A DNA stretch of 56,501 nt from SB15 sp964639245. GTDB lineage: Bacteria; Chloroflexota; Anaerolineae; Aggregatilineales; J027. Under the pieces are notes generated by a model. It worked only from the letters and a program-made list of their open reading frames with translations, did no database searches and was not told the DNA's origin. Position 1 is the stretch's first letter; every line of letters starts with the position of its first letter. Where the stretch lies: contig CAZXCU010000024.1 in assembly GCA_964639245.1 (NCBI GenBank), positions 1 through 56,501 of the forward strand, given 5' to 3'. Shown here in pieces: positions 1 through 8,583 of this stretch. A program made the position numbers and the translations under genes.

Positions 1-3000
1 GCTGGCGGCGGTGGTGATGGTGGCGAACAGCGTCGAGGCGGCGATGCCGAAGCGCCTTTTTCGAGTTGGCGGACAATCTTCACCGCTTCATCGTACATTT
101 CGTCTTCTTCGCCTTCGGGCAGGTCATCATCGTCATCCCGTTGGGCTGCTAATTCATCAACTTCTTTCCAGAAGGCTTGCTGGTTGCCCTGCGGACGCGG
201 CATAGGACGAATTTCCGAAGGTACGCCGTAACGGTCTGTCCGTCCGACTGGCATTTGGGCGGGACGGTGGGGCATTTCTTCGCCCATTTTGACGATATTC
301 GGCACGCCGCGCCGTACCATAATGGCCTGTTCCTTCCAGTAACGGGTGATGCGCTCAATTTCCATGTCGGAAACGTACACCCCTTGCATACGCACCGGGG
401 CAGACGCATCCGGCGACTGGAACAACATATCGCCTTTCCCTAACAGACGGTCAGCACCGGGCGCATCTAAAATGACGCGGCTGTCTGTACCAGAAGCCAC
501 TGCAAACGCGATACGTGCCGGGAAGTTGGCTTTAATCAACCCTGTCACCACATCCACTGACGGACGCTGGGTGCTGATAATGAGGTGAATCCCTGTGGCG
601 CGTGCCATTTGAGCAAGACGCGCAATCAATTTTTCGGTTTCGTCCGGCGCAAGCATCATCAAATCGGCCAATTCGTCGATGATGACAACGAGATAAGGCA
701 TTTTGGCATCGTCCGGCATCCGACGGTTGTAATCTTGAATGTTACGGGCGGCGCGTTCGTTTAATTTGCGGTAGCGTTCGTCCATTTCGCGCTGCACCCA
801 TTTCAGCACGCCGACGATGCGCTCCAAATCCACCACCACATTAGAAATCAAATGCGGGATGCCGTTGTAACCTGTTAATTCCACCCGCTTAGGATCCACC
901 ATAATCAGTTGAAGCTGTTCGGGTGAGTTTTGCAGCAGCAGGCAGGAGATAATCGCGTTGACACACACCGATTTCCCCGAACCTGTTGTCCCGGCAATCA
1001 AAAGATGGGGCATGGCGGTCAAATCGGCAGAAACAGGGGTGCCATCCACTCCCTTGCCCAAACTAATCGCTAGGGGTGATTTTTGCACCATTTTTTGATG
1101 CGGTTCAGAGGTCATTACATCGCGCAGTGTGACCACCGCCGCTTCTATATTGGGAACTTCAATCCCCACAAATCCTTTACCGGGGACAGGCGCTTCAATA
1201 CGGATGGTTTTGGCAGCCAACGCCAGCGCAATGTCTTTTTCCAGCGCGGCAATAGCGGAAACTTTCACACGGGTACGTCCGCCGCGTCGTTCAATATAAT
1301 CGGGTTCAATGCCAAATTGGGTAATGACCGGGCCAGAATTGACCTCGACGACTTTGCCCGGCGCACCAAAACTCGACAAGGTATCTTCGATGATGCGGGC
1401 CTGTTCGAGTAAATAATGCTGATTGACTTCCTGTTCGTGGCCTGCCTCTAAAATACTCATGAATTCCGGCGCTTTCCATTGCGGCACGGCATTTTCTTCT
1501 GGTTCAGGCAACTTTTCTACCACGATGGCAGGTTCAGGCTGTTCAGTTTTGGGTTCAGGGACAGCCGCAACCGATGGAGGAGGCGTTTCCATGACAGGTT
1601 CCGCTATCGATGCAGCAGACTCTACAGGTGTTTCAACCGGTGGGGTGAAAATTGCTTCGAGTTGTGCATCCACTTGTTCGGCTGTGACGGCGGTTGCTGC
1701 TAGCCCTGCGATTTGCGACGGATTTTCGGGGGTAGCTGCGTTGAAAACACCGCGAGGTTGGGCGGGTTTTATTTCTTCAATGGGTTCATCCGTCGATTCT
1801 TGAACTGCTTCGACCACTGGACTTTCCGTCGTCGCGGGTTTCGGCTCGGCAGATTCGCTTGAGGTTTCCGATTCAGTTGCCACCGCAGGCATTTCTGCTG
1901 CTAATTGCTGACGAATCCCCATCGGACGTGCTGGACGGTCTGATTCCCGTCTACCAAATAAACTTGGTTGGGTAGATTGAATCCCGAACGGACGACGAAC
2001 AGGGGATTCAGATTCTACAGGAAGGGCTGATTCCACTGATATTTCAGGAGGGGGTACTGCTCCTGTACTTTCGACAGGTGGGCTAGTTTCTGGTATGTGA
2101 TTGGGAATCTCAGCCGATACTTCTGATTCAGGTGGGTTTTCCGCCGTTTGTGCAGGTGTTTCAGGTGCGCTTTCTGCCGAAGTTTCAGCAGGAGGAGGAC
2201 TTTGTAAGGGTTGAGAATCCTCAGCAGTACGGGCAAGCAGGTCACGCCCTTTCCAAGCGGGTTGCTCGGTGGAAGATTCATCTGCACCACCGGATAAGCG
2301 TCGACTAAAAGGCGTGCTAGCAGCAACACTGCTGGTCGGTTGTTCGCCTTGTATGGCAGCCAAACGACGGGCGCGAAGGTCGGTGTAGCGATTGCCCCCA
2401 TCCGAAGATTCTACAGGCTGTCTCTCAGCGAGAGGCGCAGCAGGTTGAACTTCTACTTGCGGGATTGCTGTTTCAACCACCGCCGTCACAGGCGATTCGG
2501 ACGATGTTTCCGTAATCGGTGTACTGGGAACAATGGGGGTTGGTGTTTCAGGCGCAGTTTCCGCAGTTCCCCCCGCTAAACGTCCCATCAAACCGGAGAG
2601 TCGTCGTTGTGGGGCGGTTTCGCTGGCGGGTGGATTTTCTGCGGTACGTCCTGTTTCTGACGCAGGTTGATCGGATTTTGCTTCTTCATCCGGGGCTTTG
2701 CGTCCTGCCCAACGGGAGGTTAATCCACCCAAAGCACGTTTAGGGACAGATGATTCGTTGGTTGATGTTGTTTCGGCTGGATGTTCAGCCAAGTTATTTT
2801 CAGAAATGGGGGCGGTTTCGGCTGATTTTTCGGCCTCTGTCGGTTTGCTGCGCTGGAATAAGCCTCCCCCAAAACGGGAGCGCCCTTCGGTTTTTTCAGG
2901 GGATACAGTTTCAGGAGCGGCAGGGGTTTCAGCCGTTTTATCGGTAGTGGTTTCTGCTGCTTCAGTCGCACCGCGATTCATCAAGCGGCCTACCCCCAAC

Positions 3001-6000
3001 CGTCCCAAACGTCCATGCCCGCCCGTTTTTTCTTCTTGGGGCTGGGTTTCGGGCGTGGGGGCATCTGTTGATTTTGCCTCGCTGGCGGGTTCTGCTTGGG
3101 TCGCGCTCAGACGACGACCCGCGACCTGCTCCGAACTTTTCTCATCGGGTTTGGCTTCTTCTTCAGATTTTCGGCGTAATCCTCGATTAAACAGCCCTAA
3201 ACGTCCACCCGTTGCCCCTTCACTAGATTCTGCGACGGCTTCGGCTGGTTTTTCCGCAGGCGTTTCGGCTGGTTTAATGTCGGATTCGGGTTGGGCTGCC
3301 GTGCGTCGTCCGGGCAGACCAAAGCGCATTTTACGTTCTTCTTGAGCTGGTTCGCTGGTAGTGCGCCCTTCGGTGGATTCTTCTGCCTTTTCAACGGTGA
3401 CTTTATCGCCGCGCAGCAACCGTCCAAACCGAGAGGATTTTTCTTCGGTTGGAGCTACCGTTTCTGTTGTTTGGCGCACAGGAGCTTCTGGTGTGACCGC
3501 AGCTTTGGCAGCATCCTGTTCGGGGGTGGTTGTCCGTCCAACCGCTTGGGTAGGAGCGCGTTCACCCACGACAGGTAGCGCAGCGGCAACTTCTGCGGCT
3601 GCTAAGGCGGCAATATCGGCGCGTTTGGCTTCTCGTCTTGCTCTGGAGGCTTCTCGCCGCACCTGAAGGGAATGGCTAACATTCCGTCCTTGTTCCATCA
3701 CTTGGCTGGGTGAAGTTTTAAAGGTCAGCATCAGCGCGAACATCCACCAAAAGGCGAAAAATACCACCACAGGATAATCGCCAAGCTGCCGCGCAAAGAA
3801 TATATACACAATGTGACCGACTAAACCACCCCCGTCGCCATCCTGCCACATGACTTCTGAATTTTGCTCTAACACATCATAGGTAGGAACAACTTCGGAG
3901 AACAAAAATCCCCATTGCAGGGTTGCCATTACAATAATAAATAAAAGAATTGCTCCTAAAATACGGAAATACTCTATTTCAAACATGCTGCTGCCAAAGC
4001 GAGACACCAGCAGCCATCCGCCCACTGCCAGCATCGACAGGGGAACTAACACCCGCCCCACGCCAAAAAGTTGGGCAAGGTAGCTGTCGATGGTGCCAGT
4101 TGCTGTGCCGGGCGAAATCATGCCACTTATCAGAATAAGTGCAGCAAAAACCATCACTCCCCCAACCATATCGAGTTGAAAATCGAGCGATGGGCCAACT
4201 TTCACGAATTTAGGCAGTCGGGTATTGCCTGTGGTGGGGAGTGGTTTAGAAGCGGCTCGATTGCTGCGTGGTTTAGCAGGAGCAGCGGCGGTTGTCGCTG
4301 CTACAGGTTTCGCAGCGGGTGTTGCAGAAGCGGGAGGACTGCCCGCCCTCTGCTGAAAACGCGAACTTGCCCCACTACTGGCGGGTGCATCTTTCTTTTC
4401 TTCGGGTTTTTTCTCTTCGGTGGCTCCCCCGCGTCGGAATCCACCTATGCCAAATCGTGACCCGCCGGATGAGTCGTCCTTCTTTTCTTCGGGTTTTTTC
4501 TCTTCAGTGGCTCCGCGCCCGCCAATACCAAAGCGGGAACCCAGTCCGCCCGTGCTGGAAGGGGCATCCTTTTTCTCTTCGGGAGCGCTCGTGCGCCCAC
4601 CCGCGCTAAAGCGTGAACTAGGGCCACCACTGGCGGGTGTATCTTTTTTCTCTTCAGTGGCTCCGCGTCCGCCAATACCAAAGCGGGAACCCAGTCCGCC
4701 CGTGCTAGAAGGGGCATCCTTTTTCTCTTCGGGAGCGCTCGTGCGTCCACCTGCGCTCAACCGTGAGCTAGAACCCCCACTGGCGGGCGCATCTTTTTTC
4801 TCTTCAGTGGCCCCCCGCCCACCGAGTCCAAAGCGGGAACCCAATCCACCCGTGCCAGAAGGGGCATCCTTTTTCTCTTCGGGAGCGCTCGTCCGTCCAC
4901 CTGCACTCAACCGGGAACTAGGGCCACCACCGGGAGGGCTGTCTTTCTTGTCGTCTGGCTTTTTCTCTTCGGTGGCCCCGCCGCGTCGGAAACTGCCTAA
5001 CCCAAAGCGTGATCCACTTGCCGATTCTTCTTTCTTTTCTTCAGGCGGACTGCCTGTTCGCTGAAAACGCGAACTTGTACCACCCATAGAAGAAGCGGGA
5101 GAATCCTTTCTCTCTTCACCCTCTCCCGGACGGCGAAAACTGCCCGTTCGAGCGCCGGGTTCTTCACGGCGTTCCTCACCGCCTTCGCGCCGGAAAGTGC
5201 CAAAACGAGGAGGAGGGGCATCTTCTTTTTTCTCTTCGCCTTCTCCCGGACGGCGAAAACTGCCCGTTCGAGCGCCGGGTTCTTCACGGCGTTCCTNNNN
5301 NNNNNNNNNNNNNNNNNNNNNNNNNNNNNNNNNNNNNNNNNNNNNNNNNNNNNNNNNNNNNNNNNNNNNNNNNNNNNNNNNNNNNNNNNNNNNNNNCACC
5401 ACCTTCGCGCCGGAAAGTGCCAAAACGAGAGGGAGCATCTTCTTTTTTCTCTTCGCCCTCTCCCGGACGGCGAAAACTGCCTGTTCGCGTACCGGATTCC
5501 TCGCGCCGTTCCTCACCACCTTCGCGCCGGAAAGTGCCAAAACGAGAGGGGGGAGCCTCCTCTTTTTTCTCTTCGCCCTCAGGATTACGACGAAAACCAC
5601 TACTGTTGCTAAAAGTTTCTGTACGGTTGGAGGTTGAACTTGGGGGAGGATTTCCGGCTGGACGCGCTGGTCGATCTCCACCGGGAGAATCTGAGGGATT
5701 CGGACGGCGCGTAAAAGAGGAGTCACCTTCCCGACTCGCTAAACGCGATGAACCACTTGCTTCATTTTCAGAAGTATTCCGAATCCCAAAGCGTGAACCA
5801 CGCTCATCTCCGGCGGGGCGGGCAGGGCGTTCGGGTGGGGCATCTTTTTTCTCAGCATCCTCGGACGCGCCACGATTAAACATGCTCGAACGTTGAAAGG
5901 GCGCGCCACGTTCGGAGGTACTTTTTTTCTCGTCATCACCGCTACCACCCGGTCTTCCCGATGGGCGTGCGGGATTATCGCCCCCTTCCCGTGTGGATGA

Positions 6001-6087
6001 AAAAGGGCGCGAAGGTTGAGCCTTCTTTTCGTCTTCTGGCTCTTTGTTATCACCACCGCCACTGCGGTCTCTGCGAAAGAAAGACAT
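1..6087 (-). CDS. ftsK: FtsK/SpoIIIE DNA translocase, unusually long, 3' end outside window
   Basis: Membrane-anchored, ATP-driven DNA pump that clears chromosome ends from the division septum. Reading the minus strand in one frame gives, in order: about 600 residues of low-complexity Arg/Gly/Lys/Glu repeats (6087-4270, interrupted by Ns); four membrane segments (about 4180-3745); an acidic Pro/Glu/Ser/Thr linker of about 750 residues (3740-1470); then the motor, with Walker A GTTGSGKS near 980 and Walker B VVIIDELADLM near 690. ATG at 6087 sits 6 bases after a -10 box. Usual FtsK proteins have only a few tens of residues before the first membrane segment, so the pre-membrane region is abnormal. 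The frames on the two sides of the N gap differ, which is expected because 100 Ns is an arbitrary gap size. The start of the gamma DNA-reading domain is expected near base 50, but similarity fades there into Pro/Ser. The call is certain; the true length is not. Confidence 0.95.
4501..4950 (-). repeat. 150-bp in-frame tandem repeat within ftsK
   Basis: About three units of 150 bp (50 codons) lie head to tail; identical blocks begin at 4531, 4681 and 4831. Each unit encodes two Arg-Phe/Leu/Gly-rich patches (GLGSRFGIGGRG and SSRFSAGGRTSA types), each followed by an acidic-basic EEKKD block. The exact 50-codon spacing keeps the frame, so the units look like recent in-frame duplications of a disordered domain. 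Confidence 0.9.
5103..5600 (-). repeat. 39-40-codon tandem repeat within ftsK, partly hidden by the gap
   Basis: Units of 117-120 bp encode the pattern GEGEEKKEDAP, RFGTFRREGGEERREE, RTGSFRRP. Matching blocks start at 5131 and 5251 (120 bp apart) and at 5403 and 5520 (117 bp apart). Flanking units are nearly identical, which explains why assembly failed here. The true number of units is unknown; at least four are visible. Confidence 0.9.
5297..5396. other. Scaffold gap (100 Ns)
   Basis: A run of exactly 100 undefined bases inside the tandem repeat of ftsK. The reading frame does not carry across it at this length, so the gap size is a placeholder and the hidden repeat length is unknown. Confidence 1.
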
Positions 6088-6093
6088 AGTAGC

Positions 6094-6104
6094 ATCATAT
6101 CATA
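6094..6104 (-). promoter_or_regulatory. -10 box(es) of ftsK, leaderless start
   Basis: On the minus strand two overlapping TATGAT hexamers (6104-6099 and 6099-6094) end 6 bases before the ATG at 6087. No Shine-Dalgarno sequence lies between. Transcription would start at or next to the A of the ATG, giving a leaderless mRNA. No convincing -35 box is visible. Confidence 0.55.
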
Positions 6105-6106
6105 GC

Positions 6107-6145
6107 TTGCACATTTGGGCTACTTACGAAGCCGAAAATGTGCAA
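6107..6145. promoter_or_regulatory. Long perfect inverted repeat upstream of ftsK
   Basis: Arms TTGCACATTT (6107-6116) and AAATGTGCAA (6136-6145) are perfectly complementary over 10 bp. A further 4-bp pair lies inside (GGCT 6118-6121 with AGCC 6130-6133). It lies just upstream of the ftsK -10 boxes and downstream of the enoyl-CoA hydratase gene. No T-run follows on either strand, so an operator or an mRNA-end hairpin is likelier than a classical terminator. Confidence 0.6.
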
Positions 6146-6204
6146 TTTCTATACTAAATATTATCGTGATTCTTTAGGCTATTTTGCTAACAAAATGTAA
6201 GCGC

Positions 6205-6993
6205 TTATCGGCCTTTCCACACAGGCACACGCCGTTCGACTTTGGCTTGGATGCCTTCGAGCAAATCTTCGGAATGAAACAACGGAAATTGTTCGACCAT
6301 TTCCATATGCAATCCAGCAGGGATATTTTCAATGGTGTTAATGACCCGTTTTGCGGCTGCAATCGCACGCGGGGCGCACAGCATCATTTCTTCGGCAACT
6401 TTTTGCCCTGCCGTGTGAAGTTCTTCTGGCACGACCACTTGATTCACCAAGCCCCATTGATGTGCTGTGGCAGCATCAATCCGCCGACCTGTAAAAATCA
6501 ACTCCTTTGCACGCGACGCGCCAATCAAGTGGGTTAAACGGGTGGTTCCGCCAGCATCAGGAATCATGCCGAGCCGCGCTTCCTCAAGACTCATGATCGT
6601 GTCGTTTGCTGCAATCCGCATATCACAGCCCAGTGCCAATTCTAAGCCAGCTCCGATAGCATAACTGTGCATGAGGCAAATGGTTGGTAGGGTAGAATCT
6701 TGCAAACGCTGGATTGATTTTTGCCATAAGCGGGTTGCTTCATAGCCATTGTCCCGCCATTCATCCCCCAGTGCTTCCGGCATTCCACCCAATGTCATCA
6801 AATCCAATCCGGCAGAAAGGCAACTGCCTTCCCCACGCACAATAATTACCCGCACGCCTTCTGTGCGCTCCGCCTCGGCTACAAAATGGGCAATATCCTG
6901 CAACATCTGTACCCGAATAGCATTTCTTTTTTCAGGGCGATTCAAAATAATTTCAAAAATTGCGCCCTGCTGCTTGGTAATGACATCATTCAT
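6205..6993 (-). CDS. Enoyl-CoA hydratase/isomerase (crotonase) family protein
   Basis: 262 residues, the normal length for the crotonase family, which hydrates or isomerises enoyl-CoA thioesters in the cytoplasm. Visible features are the CoA/oxyanion motif SAGLDL (residues 60-65), the second oxyanion turn IGAG (113-116), and both acidic residues matching the crotonase catalytic pair, Glu118 (in GLELAL) and Glu138 (in SLEEARLG). These are followed by PDAGGTTRL, where the Asp is seen in dienoyl-CoA isomerases. I chose ATG 6993 because AAAGGA lies about 8 bases upstream and the family's N-terminus fits; an upstream TTG/ATG extension adds residues unlike the family. It is monocistronic and divergent from the next gene. 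Whether it is hydratase or isomerase cannot be told. Confidence 0.9.
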   Translation of the reverse strand: MNDVITKQQGAIFEIILNRPEKRNAIRVQMLQDIAHFVAEAERTEGVRVIIVRGEGSCLSAGLDLMTLGGMPEALGDEWRDNGYEATRLWQKSIQRLQDSTLPTICLMHSYAIGAGLELALGCDMRIAANDTIMSLEEARLGMIPDAGGTTRLTHLIGASRAKELIFTGRRIDAATAHQWGLVNQVVVPEELHTAGQKVAEEMMLCAPRAIAAAKRVINTIENIPAGLHMEMVEQFPLFHSEDLLEGIQAKVERRVPVWKGR

Positions 6994-7048
6994 GAAACAA
7001 GTCCTTTTTGAGAAAGCATTGTAACGCACTTGTTTGAACTGCCGCATT

Positions 7049-7076
7049 TTGAAAACCAATCAAAATCCTGTAGAGT
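7049..7076 (+). promoter_or_regulatory. Promoter of the beta-propeller gene, leaderless
   Basis: TTGAAA (7049-7054), a 16-base spacer and TAGAGT (7071-7076), with the ATG only 6 bases further at 7083. There is no Shine-Dalgarno sequence, so the mRNA is probably leaderless. Confidence 0.6.
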
Positions 7077-7082
7077 CTATCT

Positions 7083-8087
7083 ATGGGGCGTTGGTGGTGT
7101 ATTCTCTGGATTATTTTTGGCGTGGTGCTGCTGCTAAATGCGCTGGGGCTTTCAACGGCCCGCCAGCCAACCCCGCAGCCTGCATGGATGATTTTTGTGT
7201 CTGCTCACGAAGGACTTCCTGCTATTTATCGGATGCACGACCAGCAAATATTCCGCCTCACAGCGACTAACGGGCAGTATGAAAGTCCGTCATGGTCGCC
7301 TGATGGACAGTGGGTCGTATATACCGCCCTGCAAGCCAACCGTTACCATACCTTGATGCTTAAAAATCCCTACAGTCACCGCCAAACCCGGCTTTCCACC
7401 GCATTTAAAGATATGGGTGCGCCTGTTTGGTCGCCAGACAGTCAGTGGATTGCCTTTGCGGGGGTCAAAAACGAAAAAGCCGATATTTACCGTGTGCGGC
7501 CTGACGGAAGTGATTTGGAACAACTCACCTTTGCCGACCAGTTTGGTCATTGGTCGCCTGCATGGTCGTCGGATGGTGAATGGATTGTTTATACACAGGC
7601 CAATGAGCGTCGGTCAGCCATTTACCGGATGCGGCCTGATGGCAGTGAACCCCATCAGATTTCAAGCGGCTCAGGCGATTCATGGCTGCCGATGTGGTCG
7701 CCGGACAGCCAATGGGTTTTATTCTTATCTGACCGCAGCGCCGATATTGAAATTTATAAGATGCGGGTGGATGGGAGCGAAGTGCAGCAGATTGGACAAA
7801 GCCCCAGTTACACATGGTATCATCGCCTGTCTTCTGCATGGACATCTGATGGCATTGTCCTTGATATTTTCCGACGGGGGAGTTGGGGGGTGTATCGGAT
7901 GAAAGCAGACGGAACACAGTTGGAAGCTGTTCCACAGTTGAACCAAGAAAATGCGATTCGGGCTTCTTTGTCGTGGTCGCCCGTTGTAAATCTCGCTTGG
8001 AATGGCTGGATTCTAGTTGGATTCGGTTTTTTGATTTTCCTGACAGGTGTCTATTTACAGCGCAGTTTTGGACTTTCCTCACGTTAA
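7083..8087 (+). CDS. TolB-like WD40 (PD40) beta-propeller membrane protein
   Basis: 334 residues. An N-terminal hydrophobic segment (about 4-21) is a signal anchor, and a second one (about 307-325) lies near the C-terminus. Between them are about six PD40/TolB-type blades with the repeated signature W-SPDGQW or W-SPDSQW followed by IYRMRPDGS. Such propellers bind partner proteins or polymers; no enzyme motif is visible. The protein is likely on the outer face of the membrane, held at both ends. It lacks the N-terminal domain of true TolB, and no Tol-Pal genes are nearby, so it should not be called tolB. It is divergent from the crotonase gene and monocistronic. Confidence 0.85.
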   Translation: MGRWWCILWIIFGVVLLLNALGLSTARQPTPQPAWMIFVSAHEGLPAIYRMHDQQIFRLTATNGQYESPSWSPDGQWVVYTALQANRYHTLMLKNPYSHRQTRLSTAFKDMGAPVWSPDSQWIAFAGVKNEKADIYRVRPDGSDLEQLTFADQFGHWSPAWSSDGEWIVYTQANERRSAIYRMRPDGSEPHQISSGSGDSWLPMWSPDSQWVLFLSDRSADIEIYKMRVDGSEVQQIGQSPSYTWYHRLSSAWTSDGIVLDIFRRGSWGVYRMKADGTQLEAVPQLNQENAIRASLSWSPVVNLAWNGWILVGFGFLIFLTGVYLQRSFGLSSR

Positions 8088-8105
8088 AATTGTCCCCCGC
8101 TTTTT

Positions 8106-8111
8106 TATAAT
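8106..8111 (+). promoter_or_regulatory. -10 box of the zinc-ribbon gene
   Basis: A perfect TATAAT lies 32 bases before the ATG at 8144. A strong AAGGAGG Shine-Dalgarno sequence precedes the start codon, so this gene has a conventional leader, unlike several neighbours. Confidence 0.55.
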
Positions 8112-8143
8112 AGAATCAAGTATCCCTATATAAGGAGGCTGAC

Positions 8144-8410
8144 ATGACCGACCAGCAGCTCATCCGATGCCCACATTGTGGCAAAACAACCATTTTGGAT
8201 GTGGACAGCCGCCTCTATTGGCTCTCGGACGTTCACGCAGAACGGAAACCTTTCGATGAACTTCACGAACTGGAGATCGAATGTGAACATTTTTGCGAGA
8301 AGTGCGACGAACCATACTATGTAACACTTTTGCAAAAAGTTCAGCCAGACCGCCATATGTTGATTGATTTTGACCGTCTCTTGCACCATCGGAAGGTCAA
8401 AGGAGCGTAG
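8144..8410 (+). CDS. Small zinc-ribbon protein, function unknown
   Basis: 88 residues. Two CxxC pairs, Cys9/Cys12 (CPHC) and Cys51/Cys54 (CEKC), plus Cys47 form a probable zinc ribbon around an acidic, His-rich middle (EIECEHFCEKCDEP). The AAGGAGG ribosome-binding site is the best in the area, and the gene has its own -10 box and terminator, so it is a real monocistronic gene. I do not recognise a family beyond the zinc ribbon. A nucleic-acid-binding or metal-handling role is possible but not shown. Confidence 0.8.
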   Translation: MTDQQLIRCPHCGKTTILDVDSRLYWLSDVHAERKPFDELHELEIECEHFCEKCDEPYYVTLLQKVQPDRHMLIDFDRLLHHRKVKGA

Positions 8411-8447
8411 GGTTGCCCCATCTACTCACAATTGAACAGCAGTAAAA

Positions 8448-8479
8448 GCGCCCCGATACTATGTTTGGGGCGCAATTTA
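8448..8479 (+). terminator. Intrinsic terminator-like hairpin
   Basis: GCGCCCC (8448-8454) pairs with GGGGCGC (8467-8473) around a 12-base loop and is followed by AATTTATTTA. It ends the zinc-ribbon transcript. Confidence 0.7.
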
Positions 8480-8551
8480 TTTATACCAATAAACAGAGGA
8501 AAAGGATTTCTGTGCGGGCAAGTCTGTATCTCACCCACATTTTTTATGGGC

Positions 8552-8574
8552 GGGGTAGGTTTCTGGCCTACCCC
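8552..8574. repeat. GC-rich palindrome at the 3' end of ppdK
   Basis: GGGGTAGG (8552-8559) and CCTACCCC (8567-8574) form a perfect 8-bp stem with a 7-base loop, just past the ppdK stop. No T-run follows on the minus strand. It may protect the mRNA end or be one of the dispersed palindromes seen elsewhere in the window. Confidence 0.5.
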
Positions 8575-8583
8575 GGTAGTCAC

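Noticed and set aside
2698..3345. 215-codon plus-strand frame rich in Ser, Ala, Pro
   Set aside because: Antisense to the low-complexity linker of ftsK; composition mirrors the coding strand and no domain is seen.
4420..5064. Repetitive plus-strand frame (repeats of SFFSSVAPRPP type)
   Set aside because: Shadow of the ftsK tandem repeats on the other strand; the minus frame continues into the membrane and motor domains.
4501..5600. CRISPR-like array
   Set aside because: Repeat units are 117-150 bp, contiguous, in frame with a protein and without spacers; no cas genes are present.
7525..8082. 185-codon minus-strand frame
   Set aside because: Antisense to the beta-propeller gene; no domain, no ribosome-binding site.
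7083..8087. Calling the beta-propeller gene tolB
   Set aside because: It has membrane segments at both ends, no TolB N-terminal domain and no Tol-Pal neighbours; only the blades are similar.
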